The translations under genes were made by a program, and so were the position numbers. DNA of 44,985 nucleotides, from positions 1-44,985 of the forward strand of contig NZ_JBLIAI010000019.1 of assembly GCF_047634455.1 (NCBI RefSeq). The letters are read 5' to 3'. Below are positions 34,920-44,828 of the stretch, piece by piece. Every line of letters begins with the position of its first letter. Position 1 is the first letter of the stretch. The notes beneath the pieces are model-generated. The model saw only the letters and a list, made by a program, of their open reading frames with translations, did no database searches and had not been told where the DNA came from. The stretch is from Maritalea sp047634455. GTDB taxonomy: Bacteria; Pseudomonadota; Alphaproteobacteria; Rhizobiales; Devosiaceae.

Positions 34920-35450
34920 ATGACAAAGAAAACTCATCGTGGCCAACCGCGGATTTTTCGCGATCCCAAAGCTGGCCCAATTTCGCGTGCGCTCCCTTTA
35001 TTTCCGTTGCAGCCAGTGCTGCGGCGTATTGTGCGCCATGTAACCAAGATTCACCCAGAGCTCTTTGAGCGTTTGGAAACTGGCTGTTTCAAAACATTTC
35101 TGATTGACGCCAAGGGCATTCCGTTTCTGCTGGTCCTCAAGCCTGATCCGAGCAATCCGACGCTCGTGGCAAAATCTCGCCATGACGAGGTTCAGTACGA
35201 CGTGCTGGTCAGCGGCAAGTTCTCCACATTGTTGCGCATGATCGACAGCAAAACCGATAGCGATGCCCTGTTCTTCAACCGCGATATTCTGATCACGGGC
35301 GATACCGAAGCAATTCTTTTGCTGCGCAATGCACTCGACGATTTGGACACAACACTTGCAGATGATGTGGCCACCGCATTTGGCCCGCTGGCCAAACCGA
35401 TGCGCGCAAGCATCAACTTAGCCAACAAAATAACAGGTGCCAGAGCATGA
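34920..35450 (+). CDS. ubiT: SCP2-domain ubiquinone biosynthesis accessory protein UbiT
   Basis: UbiT is a lipid-binding SCP2-fold protein needed for oxygen-independent ubiquinone synthesis. The protein has 176 residues. The SCP2 region runs from about PLQPVLRRIVRHVTKIHPEL to the C-terminus, with the family segments FLIDAKGIPFLLVLKPDP and DALFFNRDILITGDTEAILLLRNALDDL. The frame opens at a TTG (34872) inside the FNR box, so ATG 34920 is chosen; only a weak AGGCG precedes it, consistent with a leaderless message. It overlaps ubiU by four bases. Identification rests on the fold plus the intact T-U-V gene order, which is strongly diagnostic. Confidence 0.9.
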   Translation: MTKKTHRGQPRIFRDPKAGPISRALPLFPLQPVLRRIVRHVTKIHPELFERLETGCFKTFLIDAKGIPFLLVLKPDPSNPTLVAKSRHDEVQYDVLVSGKFSTLLRMIDSKTDSDALFFNRDILITGDTEAILLLRNALDDLDTTLADDVATAFGPLAKPMRASINLANKITGARA

Positions 35451-36451
35451 CACTTTTTGAAAAACCTGAACTGGTATGCCCTGCTGGAACACCGGCAAGT
35501 TTGCGCACAGCCGTTGATGCGGGTGCAGATGCTGTTTATTGCGGCTTTAAAGGCCCAACAAACGCCCGAAATTTTGCCGGATTGAATTTCACCAAAGCAG
35601 AACTTTCACAAAGCGTGAAATACGCGCACGACCGCGATGCAATCGTGTTGGCCGCCATCAACTCGTTCCCAACAGCCGGGCGCACCGACCTTTGGAAAAA
35701 ATCGGTCGACGATGCTGTTGAAATCGGCATCGATGCGGTGATCATCGCTGATATTGGTATGGCGCAATATGTCGCCCGCGAGCACCCAAATCAACGCCTG
35801 CATTTGTCTGTTCAGGCTGGCGCTTCTTCACCTGAAGCAATCAATTATTACGTTGAGCAATTTGGGGTGAAGCGCGTGGTATTGCCCCGCATCCTCACCG
35901 TTGCAGAAATCAAACGGGTGCACGATGCCATTGACTGCGAAATCGAAGCCTTTGTGTTCGGCAATATTGGCATGATGGCCGAGGGGCGTTGCTCGCTCAC
36001 CAATTACGTCACGGGCGTTTCCACCAATATGGATGGCGTGTGTTCGCCAGCAAGCCATGTGGAATATGAACCAGACGAAGATGACAACCTCACGACACGT
36101 TTGGGCGAGTTCGCGATTGATTGCATTTCATGCGGCGAAACGGCGGGTTATCCGACCATTTGCAAGGGCCGCTACGACACAGCGATCAAGAAGAACTATT
36201 ACGCCTTTGAAGAGCCGATCAGCCTCAATCTGACGCGGTTGCTGCCAGACCTGATCAAGGCCGGGGTGACGGCCCTTAAAATTGAAGGTCGGCAACGCTC
36301 ACGCGCCTATATCAAATCCGTAGTCTCGTCATTCCGCCAAGCGATTGACGCCTATGCAATTGGCGACGAGCCAGACATTTCGGAATTGATTGCCCTCACC
36401 GAAGGCGGCAAAGAAACCGAAGGCGCGTTTAAATCCAAAACGTGGCGCTAA
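35447..36451 (+). CDS. ubiU: Oxygen-independent ubiquinone hydroxylation protein UbiU (U32 peptidase family)
   Basis: UbiU, with UbiV, forms a Fe-S heterodimer that hydroxylates ubiquinone precursors without oxygen, using prephenate. The U32 family start LVCPAGTPASLRTAVDAGAD and the cluster region are clear: GRCSLTNYVTG (C182), GVCSPASHVEY (C199), GYPTICKGRY (C239). In E. coli UbiU, as I recall, a fourth ligand stands in the segment before MAEGRC; here that position is glycine (FGNIGMMAEG, G175), while an extra CISC (C226, C229) occurs nearby and may substitute. It overlaps ubiT by four bases. Length is 334 residues. Confidence 0.93.
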   Translation: MTLFEKPELVCPAGTPASLRTAVDAGADAVYCGFKGPTNARNFAGLNFTKAELSQSVKYAHDRDAIVLAAINSFPTAGRTDLWKKSVDDAVEIGIDAVIIADIGMAQYVAREHPNQRLHLSVQAGASSPEAINYYVEQFGVKRVVLPRILTVAEIKRVHDAIDCEIEAFVFGNIGMMAEGRCSLTNYVTGVSTNMDGVCSPASHVEYEPDEDDNLTTRLGEFAIDCISCGETAGYPTICKGRYDTAIKKNYYAFEEPISLNLTRLLPDLIKAGVTALKIEGRQRSRAYIKSVVSSFRQAIDAYAIGDEPDISELIALTEGGKETEGAFKSKTWR

Positions 36452-36467
36452 AGACGTGGAGATAGTC

Positions 36468-37379
36468 ATGGACGCACAACTCACCCTTGGCCCTGTTCAG
36501 TACAACTGGGCGGCCGACGACTGGCGCGATTTCTATTTCAAGGTTGCTGACGAAGCAGCGGTTGAAACTGTGTTTGTGGGCGAAGTGATTTGCTCAAAAC
36601 GCGCGCCGCTATACGACAAACACTTGCCAGACGTTTATGAACGCCTCACCGATGCGGGCAAAAAAGTTGTGTTTTCAACTCTGTCCGAGGTCACCTCGGA
36701 CATTGACCGCCGCCAAATGAAAAAAGTGGCCACCGCAGAAGGCTTTTTGATTGAGGCCAACGACGTGTCGGCGCTATATCAAATGGCCAAGGGCCCGCAT
36801 TACATTGGTCCGTTGATGAATTGCTACAATGAAGAAGCGATTGAAGTTTACGCCAAGGGTGGCGCGACCTCGATTTGCTTAAATCCCGAAATTCCAAAGT
36901 CCGGATTGGAAGCGCTCGCCAAAGCCGCCGCGCCCTACAATATCGACTTGGAAGTGCAGGTCTATGGCCGCATGTCATTGGCGCTTTCTGCGCGCTGTTA
37001 TCACGCCCGGGCCCACAACCGGACCAAAGATTCATGTCTGTTTGTTTGTGATGAAGACCCAGATGGCATGCGGCTCGACACCCTTGAAGGCGACAAATTT
37101 CTCACCGTCAACGGCATTCAAACCCAATCGCATTCAGTGCTGAATTTGGTCGACTGTTTGGATGAAATGCAGCAAATCGGCATAAAAACCTTCCGGATTT
37201 CGCCGCACTCAATCGGCACTTTCACTGCTATCAACGCCTTCCGCGACGTGCTTGACGGCAAACTCAGCCCCTCCGAAGCGCTCAAACTGATGCGCGACGA
37301 CGGCATCGACGCGCCTTTCTCGAATGGCTTTTATCACCAAAAACCGGGCTATGAGTGGCACGATGCTGTTGGGGGATAG
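36468..37379 (+). CDS. ubiV: Oxygen-independent ubiquinone hydroxylation protein UbiV (U32 peptidase family)
   Basis: This is the partner of UbiU. The 303-residue protein has the expected Fe-S ligands with the same spacing as in the characterised E. coli protein: C42 (VICSKRAP), C177 (SARCYHARA), C190 and C194 (DSCLFVC). The frame is open from 36390 inside ubiU, but ATG 36468 follows GGAG at the right distance. It starts 16 bases after the ubiU stop and ends the operon, which closes at a strong bidirectional terminator. Presence of the T-U-V set implies the organism keeps making ubiquinone when oxygen is low, for example while respiring nitrate. Confidence 0.94.
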   Translation: MDAQLTLGPVQYNWAADDWRDFYFKVADEAAVETVFVGEVICSKRAPLYDKHLPDVYERLTDAGKKVVFSTLSEVTSDIDRRQMKKVATAEGFLIEANDVSALYQMAKGPHYIGPLMNCYNEEAIEVYAKGGATSICLNPEIPKSGLEALAKAAAPYNIDLEVQVYGRMSLALSARCYHARAHNRTKDSCLFVCDEDPDGMRLDTLEGDKFLTVNGIQTQSHSVLNLVDCLDEMQQIGIKTFRISPHSIGTFTAINAFRDVLDGKLSPSEALKLMRDDGIDAPFSNGFYHQKPGYEWHDAVGG

Positions 37380-37404
37380 AGGAGTTTAGTCTGCAAAACC
37401 TTAG

Positions 37405-37433
37405 AAAAAAGGCGGCCAACTGGCCGCCTTTTT
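37405..37433. terminator. Bidirectional intrinsic terminator between ubiV and cysNC
   Basis: A perfect stem GGCGGCCA/TGGCCGCC with a two-base centre (AC) is preceded by six A and followed by five T. It therefore works for the plus-strand ubiTUV transcript and for the minus-strand cysD-cysNC transcript that converge here. Confidence 0.9.
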
Positions 37434-37449
37434 GCAATCTGTTAGAAGT

Positions 37450-39366
<1,917 letters not shown>

Positions 39367-39367
39367 A

Positions 39368-40282
39368 TTAGAAATATCCTTCTTGCTTCTTCTTCTCCAT
39401 CGACCCAGCCTGATCGCTGTCGATCAAACGACCCTCGCGCTCAGAGGTGGTTGAGGCATTCATTTCCATGATGATTTCGGGCAGCGTCGCCGCGTCTGAT
39501 CTGATCGCACCAGTCAGGGGGTAACAGCCGAGTGTGCGGAACCTGACCATCTCTTCGCGCGGCACCTCGCCTTCGTTCAACGGCAGACGGTCATCGTCGA
39601 CCATGATCAAAGTGCCAGAACGTTCAACAACGGGACGCTTTTTTGCCAAATAGAGCGGTGGAATTTCGATGCCTTCAGAATAGATATAGGTCCAGATATC
39701 CAGTTCGGTCCAATTGGACAAGGGGAACACCCGCATGCTTTCGCCGGGCGCAAGCCGCGTGTTGAACACCCGCCAAAGTTCGGGCCGCTGATTCTTTGGG
39801 TCCCATGCATGTTGCGCGTTACGGTGCGAAAAGATGCGCTCTTTGGCGCGAGATTTTTCTTCGTCACGGCGTGCACCGCCAATGGCCGCATCGTACTGGC
39901 CAGCATTCAACGCCTGGCGCAAAGCGACGGTTTTCATGATGTCTGTGTAACGCGACGAGCCATGGTCAAATGGGTTGATATTGTCCGCTTTGCCTTCTGG
40001 ATTTGTGTGCACCAACAAATCAAAACCGTGTTCATCGGCCATGCGATCACGGAACGTGATCATTTCCTTGAACTTCCACGTGGTGTCCACATGCAGCAAA
40101 GGAAATGGGATTTTTGACGGGAAAAAAGCTTTGCGCGCCAAATGCAGCAGCACGCTTGAATCCTTGCCAATCGAATACATCATCACCGGACGTTCAAACG
40201 ACGAAGCAACTTCGCGGAATATTTCTATGCTCTCAGCTTCAAGTGCTTGAAGGTGAGATATTGAATTTTGTGTGGCCGACAT
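39368..40282 (-). CDS. cysD: Sulfate adenylyltransferase subunit 2 (CysD)
   Basis: This is the catalytic ATP-pyrophosphatase subunit of ATP sulfurylase. The PP-loop is MMYSIGKDSSVLLHLA. Further family segments are HVDTTWKFKEMITFRD, GGARRDEEKSRAKER and FPLSNWTELDIWTYI. The protein ends in the usual EKKKQEGYF. ATG 40282 has GGAG five bases upstream, giving 304 residues; the open frame to 40345 is not family-like. With CysNC it forms the sulfate activation operon; reductases (CysH, CysIJ) are not in the window. Confidence 0.96.
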   Translation of the reverse strand: MSATQNSISHLQALEAESIEIFREVASSFERPVMMYSIGKDSSVLLHLARKAFFPSKIPFPLLHVDTTWKFKEMITFRDRMADEHGFDLLVHTNPEGKADNINPFDHGSSRYTDIMKTVALRQALNAGQYDAAIGGARRDEEKSRAKERIFSHRNAQHAWDPKNQRPELWRVFNTRLAPGESMRVFPLSNWTELDIWTYIYSEGIEIPPLYLAKKRPVVERSGTLIMVDDDRLPLNEGEVPREEMVRFRTLGCYPLTGAIRSDAATLPEIIMEMNASTTSEREGRLIDSDQAGSMEKKKQEGYF

Positions 40283-40705
40283 GATGGCTCCAAAACGGGC
40301 AAAACAGTTGCTGACCAAAATAAGCTGACATAGCTTGTAAAACAATCATACAAATCAGTACTTTAGATTGAAATGGACGCAGTTTTTGCGTTAGTCGACA
40401 AAGGCGAACAGGACGCCTTGCATGCGCAAAGTTTTGGGAAATCTGATTGTCGAATTTGCATATTATCGGGCAAACTATTTCACCAAGCGTTTTTATTCTT
40501 AAACGGTATGGCCCGATGAAAACTGGTTTGTATCACCTGGCATCGCAAAGCCATGAGAATATAATTCGCACAAAATTTGCCGACGCTAGATCGGTTTGCC
40601 CTGTTTGTTGACGAAAGGGAAAAGCCTTTGTTTTTCACCAATTTGTGCCTTGAGAAACCGCAATTTGGGACCTAATGTCTAGCCAACATTAAAAGGAATG
40701 ACTCG
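40283..40705. other. Gene-free 423-base divergent region between cysD and cysK
   Basis: This region probably contains promoters for both cysD (minus) and cysK (plus). I see no recognisable riboswitch. A short open frame (40373-40519, 48 codons) has no ribosome site. A weak five-pair hairpin with a following T-run (AAAGG/CCTTT, 40614-40635) precedes cysK and might be a leader attenuator. AAGGA at 40692-40699 is the cysK ribosome site. Confidence 0.4.
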
Positions 40706-41755
40706 ATGACCCAGCACAGAAGCGTTTTAGACGCTATTGGCAATACACCGCTTATCCGGCTCAATGCTGTATCTGAGGCAACAGGTTGCGAGATTTGGGG
40801 CAAGGCGGAATTTTTGAACCCCGGACAGTCGGTCAAAGACCGGGCAGCGCTTTATATTATCCGCGATGCTGAACGGCGTGGCCTCCTGCGCCCGGGTGCA
40901 ACCATTGTTGAAGGCACTGCCGGTAATACAGGCATTGGCCTTTCTATGGTCGCAAACGCGCTTGGCTATAAGTCTGTAATCGTTATCCCGGACACACAGA
41001 GCAAAGAAAAAAAGGACAGCATCCGTTTGGCTGGCGCGACACTGATCGAAGTGCCTGCAAAGCCGTACAAGAACGCGAACAATTACGTAAAGCTGTCTGG
41101 GCGTTTGGCCGAAAAGCTGAACAAAGAACTGCCCGAGGGTGCCATATGGGCGCAACAGTTTGACAATGTGGCCAACCGTCAGGCGCATATCGAAACAACT
41201 GGTCCTGAGATTTTTGAACAAACGGGCGGCAAGGTTGATGGGTTCATTTGCGCTGTAGGTTCTGGCGGCACGCTTGCAGGCGTTGCTCATGCACTGAAAG
41301 ACCGCAACAATGACATCAAGATCGGCATTGCGGACCCAGAGGGTGCTGCGCTTTACAGCTATTACACAACGGGCGAGTTCGGCTCTACAGGCAGTTCAAT
41401 CACCGAGGGCATTGGCCAAGGACGCATAACCGCAAACCTTGAAGGCTTAAAAGTGGATCACGCGTACCAAATTCCCGACGCAGAAGCCCTGCCCTACATC
41501 TTTGACCTGTTGGCCAATGAAGGCTTGTGCCTTGGCGGATCAAGCGCCATCAACATTGCTGGCGCTGTGCGCATGGCAAGAGAAATGGGACCGGGCAAAA
41601 CCATCGTTACGGTTCTGGCCGATTACGGAAATCGCTATCAAACAAAATTATTCAATAAAGATTTCTTGAACTCAAAAGGCTTGCCAGTCCCGTCCTTTCT
41701 GGACCACAGTTTGAACATTGATGTTCAATCTGTAATGGCGAGTGATGATGGATAA
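40706..41755 (+). CDS. cysK: Cysteine synthase A (O-acetylserine sulfhydrylase)
   Basis: This PLP enzyme joins sulfide to O-acetylserine. The cofactor lysine is K44 in PGQSVKDRAALY, the phosphate loop is EGTAGNTGIGLS, and GSGGTLAG is present. The 349-residue length with a C-terminal extension (after GNRYQTKLF) is the alphaproteobacterial CysK type. Cystathionine beta-synthase-like proteins are the main alternative. It is divergent from the sulfate activation genes, forming a local sulfur-to-cysteine module, and overlaps the downstream editing gene by about eight bases. Confidence 0.93.
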   Translation: MTQHRSVLDAIGNTPLIRLNAVSEATGCEIWGKAEFLNPGQSVKDRAALYIIRDAERRGLLRPGATIVEGTAGNTGIGLSMVANALGYKSVIVIPDTQSKEKKDSIRLAGATLIEVPAKPYKNANNYVKLSGRLAEKLNKELPEGAIWAQQFDNVANRQAHIETTGPEIFEQTGGKVDGFICAVGSGGTLAGVAHALKDRNNDIKIGIADPEGAALYSYYTTGEFGSTGSSITEGIGQGRITANLEGLKVDHAYQIPDAEALPYIFDLLANEGLCLGGSSAINIAGAVRMAREMGPGKTIVTVLADYGNRYQTKLFNKDFLNSKGLPVPSFLDHSLNIDVQSVMASDDG

Positions 41756-42494
41756 TGGATTTGGCCGCACAGAATTTCTTTTTCGTGGCTACAGCTATTT
41801 GAATGCAATTTCCGCCAGGGTCGTAGAAATAAACGAGCTTGGCGGTATTGTGCTTGATCGCACAAATTTCTATGCCACATCTGGCGGGCAACCTGGTGAC
41901 TTTGGTTGTTTGGAAAGCGCCTCTGGCGACAAAACTCAAATTGCAACAACCATCCACCCAAACGGCGAAAAGCTAGAAATTGTTCACGTTCCCGCTGATG
42001 GGCAAATTTTGCCAAATGTTGGTGATGAGATTACCTGCCATATTGACTGGGACAACCGCTATAATTTGATGCGTATGCACACCGCATTGCATCTTTTGTC
42101 CGTGGTCATTCCCCTGCCTGTTACAGGCGGCTCTATTGGCGCAATTAAGGGCCGGCTAGATTTTCAAATGCCGGAGCCACCCGAAGATAAAGATGCTCTA
42201 GCCGACCAACTCAACGCCCTTATTGCGCGCGAATTGGACGTGACGGAGGAATGGATTAGCGAAGCCGAGTTGGCTGCGAACCCGGAACTGGTGAAAACCA
42301 TGACGGTGAAACCACCGTCAGGACAGGGCGAAATTCGAATGATCCGTATTTCAGATGGCGAGCAAACAATAGACTGGCAACCCTGCGGTGGCACACATGT
42401 GAACAACACGCGGGAAATCGGCAAAATCCGGTTCGGCAAAGTTGAGAAAAAAGGCAAAATCAATCGCCGAGTTGCAATCCATTTCGACGAGTAG
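41748..42494 (+). CDS. alaX: Alanyl-tRNA editing protein (AlaX family)
   Basis: This stand-alone editing domain hydrolyses mischarged Ser- or Gly-tRNA-Ala. The two Zn-binding motifs are HTALH (H111, H115) and, near residue 210, CGGTH. The N-terminal part has the AlaRS-like barrel (DRTNFYATSGGQPGD). The ATG at 41748 is favoured over the GTG at 41742 and ATG at 41745 because GGCGAG sits five bases upstream. The protein has 248 residues. Overlap with cysK implies coupling; a link between serine use for cysteine and serine mischarging is a reasonable inference. Confidence 0.9.
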   Translation: MDNGFGRTEFLFRGYSYLNAISARVVEINELGGIVLDRTNFYATSGGQPGDFGCLESASGDKTQIATTIHPNGEKLEIVHVPADGQILPNVGDEITCHIDWDNRYNLMRMHTALHLLSVVIPLPVTGGSIGAIKGRLDFQMPEPPEDKDALADQLNALIARELDVTEEWISEAELAANPELVKTMTVKPPSGQGEIRMIRISDGEQTIDWQPCGGTHVNNTREIGKIRFGKVEKKGKINRRVAIHFDE

Positions 42495-42519
42495 ATTGCA
42501 GGTATTGGAGGGAAGAACT

Positions 42520-42882
42520 ATGGAACAGGACTATCAAGGTTCATGCCATTGCGGCGCGGTGCAGTTTGCAGTCAAAGCGGATTTGAACAATTCCATCACT
42601 TGCAATTGCTCTTTGTGCAGCAAAAAGAACGCCGTGATGGTGCGCATCCCGGGTGAGAACTTCACACTGATTGCTGGGCAAGATATGCTCGGGCTTTACC
42701 AATGGAATACAAATATAGCCAAGCACTATTTCTGTACGACATGCGGCATATATACGTTCCATCGCCCACGTTCAGCACCTGAAAAGTATGGAATTAACGT
42801 CGCCTGCTTGGATGGGATCGATGCGCGCGCGCTTCATCCGCAGCTTTTGGATGGTGCATCATTGTCGCGCGAAGCAAAGTAA
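42520..42882 (+). CDS. GFA-family (Gfa-like, CENP-V domain) zinc protein
   Basis: This 120-residue protein has the full GFA cysteine pattern: C9 and C11 in SCHCGAVQF, C28, C30 and C33 in TCNCSLCSK, then FCTTCGIYTFH. These bind two zinc ions. Members were once thought to speed S-hydroxymethylglutathione formation, but most have no proven activity. ATG 42520 follows GGAGGGAAG; the open frame from 42442 overlaps alaX and is less likely. It lies 25 bases after alaX, probably last gene of a cysK-alaX-GFA operon. Its stop is 11 bases from the stop of the convergent binding-protein gene. Confidence 0.88.
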   Translation: MEQDYQGSCHCGAVQFAVKADLNNSITCNCSLCSKKNAVMVRIPGENFTLIAGQDMLGLYQWNTNIAKHYFCTTCGIYTFHRPRSAPEKYGINVACLDGIDARALHPQLLDGASLSREAK

Positions 42883-42893
42883 CTTCAAAACAT

Positions 42894-43910
42894 CTAGCGG
42901 ACAGGTGGTGCGTACATTAAACCGCCGCGTGTCCATAATTCGTTTTTGCCACGCGCTAAGGCAAGGTCTGAATCACGCCCAAGGTTTCGACCATAAATCT
43001 CGCCATAATTGCCGACGCCGCGAATGATATCGCGTGCCCAAGTATCGGGGATACCTAAGGGGGCGCCAAATTTTCCATCAAGGCCAAGCAGGCGGCGAAC
43101 TTTAGGGTTTTTGCTTTCAGTCATCGTGTCAACATTTTGGGAGCTGATGCCCAACTCCTCCGCGTTGATCAGTGCGAAAATTGTCCAACGCACGACATTT
43201 TGCCAGCGGTCATCATTGTTGCGAACGATCGGCCCCCAAGCGTCTAAGGAAAGTCTTTCAGGGAGTATGCGATTTTCGCTTGCGCTCAAGTCTTTGTCGA
43301 GCAAGGCCTGCAATTCGCTTGCAGGCGCAGTAATAACGTTACACAAGCCAGCTTTGTAAGCGACGACAAGGTCATCGAATGCCTCGTAATATGCTTCTTG
43401 GTAGGCAATTTGTTGCCCAAACAAGTAGCGCTCCACCCTATCCTGTTCGATCGAACCACGCACGGCACAAACCGTTACATCTTGCAATTGGATTGCGGAT
43501 ACGACACCCAAAGTTTCTGGCACCAGCAGCGCTTGCCCATCAAAATAAGTCGCCACAACATTTTGAACCCCAAATTGGGTATCGCGCGACATTGTCCAGT
43601 ATGCACTACGCGCCATAATGTCGACTTCGCCGCTTTGCAGCGGGGCCACCCGATTTGGTCCTGGATATTCTGTGAAATCGACACGGTTTGCCACGCCGAA
43701 TACCGCTGCTGAAACTGCCCGGCAGATATCTACGTCAAAACCCTTCCAGAAACCATCAGCTGATTTTTCGGAGAAGCCTCGGTGTCCTTCAGCTGCGCCG
43801 CAGCGCACGATGCCCGTCTCCAGCACATTGTCCAGGGTATCTGCTTGTGCAGATGAGACCAATACAAGTGCCGTCAACAAACCGGCTAAAATGGTACGCA
43901 AACCGTTCAC
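42894..43910 (-). CDS. Amino-acid ABC transporter substrate-binding protein (AapJ-like)
   Basis: This is a periplasmic binding protein of SBP family 3. A signal peptide (LAGLLTALVLVSSAQA, cut near residue 23) precedes GIVRCGAAEGHRGFSEKSADG. The C-terminal NAEELGISSQNV and VGNYGEIYGRNLG are Aap/Bzt-type signatures. The start is GTG at 43910 with AGGG upstream. It lies downstream of aapP, not at the head of the operon where aapJ normally stands, so it looks like an additional, diverged receptor for the same transporter. A GC-rich hairpin separates it from aapP. Specificity is unknown. Confidence 0.88.
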   Translation of the reverse strand: MNGLRTILAGLLTALVLVSSAQADTLDNVLETGIVRCGAAEGHRGFSEKSADGFWKGFDVDICRAVSAAVFGVANRVDFTEYPGPNRVAPLQSGEVDIMARSAYWTMSRDTQFGVQNVVATYFDGQALLVPETLGVVSAIQLQDVTVCAVRGSIEQDRVERYLFGQQIAYQEAYYEAFDDLVVAYKAGLCNVITAPASELQALLDKDLSASENRILPERLSLDAWGPIVRNNDDRWQNVVRWTIFALINAEELGISSQNVDTMTESKNPKVRRLLGLDGKFGAPLGIPDTWARDIIRGVGNYGEIYGRNLGRDSDLALARGKNELWTRGGLMYAPPVR

Positions 43911-43930
43911 TGGTCCCTCTTAAAGTTTGA

Positions 43931-43948
43931 GCGGCCCCAGCGGGCCGC
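43931..43948 (-). other. GC-rich hairpin between aapP and the binding protein gene
   Basis: Arms GCGGCCC and GGGCCGC with a four-base loop form a very stable stem 20 bases before the GTG start. There is no T-run, so it is more likely a processing or stability element giving different amounts of ATPase and receptor than a terminator. Confidence 0.45.
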
Positions 43949-44027
43949 CCAAGATATTTGTAATTCAATCCTTTGTGCGAAGCAATTGCTTTGAACGGGT
44001 GTTTCACCGGCCCAAAGCAACATCTCA

Positions 44028-44822
44028 CTAATGCAGGATTTGGCTTAGGAACAGCTTTGTCCGCTCATGCTGCGGATGATCAAAGAAGTTGTCCGGATCA
44101 TTTTGCTCAATAATCTGGCCCTGATCCATAAAGATAACGCGGTTCGCAACTTGGCGGGCAAAGCCCATCTCATGCGTAACACACAGCATTGTCATGCCCG
44201 TTTCGGCGAGATTCACCATCACTTCCAGCACTTCTTTGATCATTTCAGGATCAAGTGCTGAAGTTGGCTCATCAAACAACATAATGTTTGGGTTCATGCA
44301 CAATGAACGTGCAATCGCCACACGTTGTTGCTGACCACCTGACAATTGACCAGGAAACTTTTGCGCTTGCTCTGGAATTTTCACCTTTGTGAGGTATTCC
44401 ATCGCAGTTGCTTCAGCCTCAGCCCTTGGAATGCCACGTACCCACATTGGAGCAAGTGTGCAGTTTTCCATAATTGTGAGATGCGGAAAGAGGTTAAAGT
44501 GTTGGAACACCATGCCCACTTCCCGACGCACTTCATCAATCCGCTTCAAATCATTCGTCAGCTCAATGCCATCAACAATGATCTGGCCCTTCTGGTGTTC
44601 TTCCAAGCGGTTGATGCACCGAATAAGCGTCGATTTTCCGGACCCCGAAGGTCCCGCAATAACAATCCGCTCACCCTTCATGACCTTTAGATTGATGTCT
44701 TTTAGAACGTGAAAGTCACCGTACCACTTGTCCATGTCGTTAATTTCAACGGCAACGTCCGTATCGGACACTGTCATTTTTGTGCGGTCAGCTTTGATGT
44801 CGATTGCTGTAACTTCTGACAT
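44028..44822 (-). CDS. aapP: General amino-acid ABC transporter ATP-binding protein
   Basis: This is the ATPase subunit of the AapJQMP-type importer for broad L-amino acids. Walker A is GPSGSGKST, the Q loop is MVFQHFNLFPHLT, the signature is LSGGQQQRVAIARSL, Walker B is IMLFDEPTSALDPE, and the H loop is VTHEMGF. At 264 residues it is full length. AGGAG upstream of ATG 44822 overlaps the last codons of aapM, so they are coupled. Confidence 0.94.
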   Translation of the reverse strand: MSEVTAIDIKADRTKMTVSDTDVAVEINDMDKWYGDFHVLKDINLKVMKGERIVIAGPSGSGKSTLIRCINRLEEHQKGQIIVDGIELTNDLKRIDEVRREVGMVFQHFNLFPHLTIMENCTLAPMWVRGIPRAEAEATAMEYLTKVKIPEQAQKFPGQLSGGQQQRVAIARSLCMNPNIMLFDEPTSALDPEMIKEVLEVMVNLAETGMTMLCVTHEMGFARQVANRVIFMDQGQIIEQNDPDNFFDHPQHERTKLFLSQILH

Positions 44823-44828
44823 AATTTT

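Noticed and set aside
40373..40519. 48-codon open frame in the cysD-cysK gap
   Set aside because: No ribosome site, no recognisable motif, and composition like non-coding DNA.
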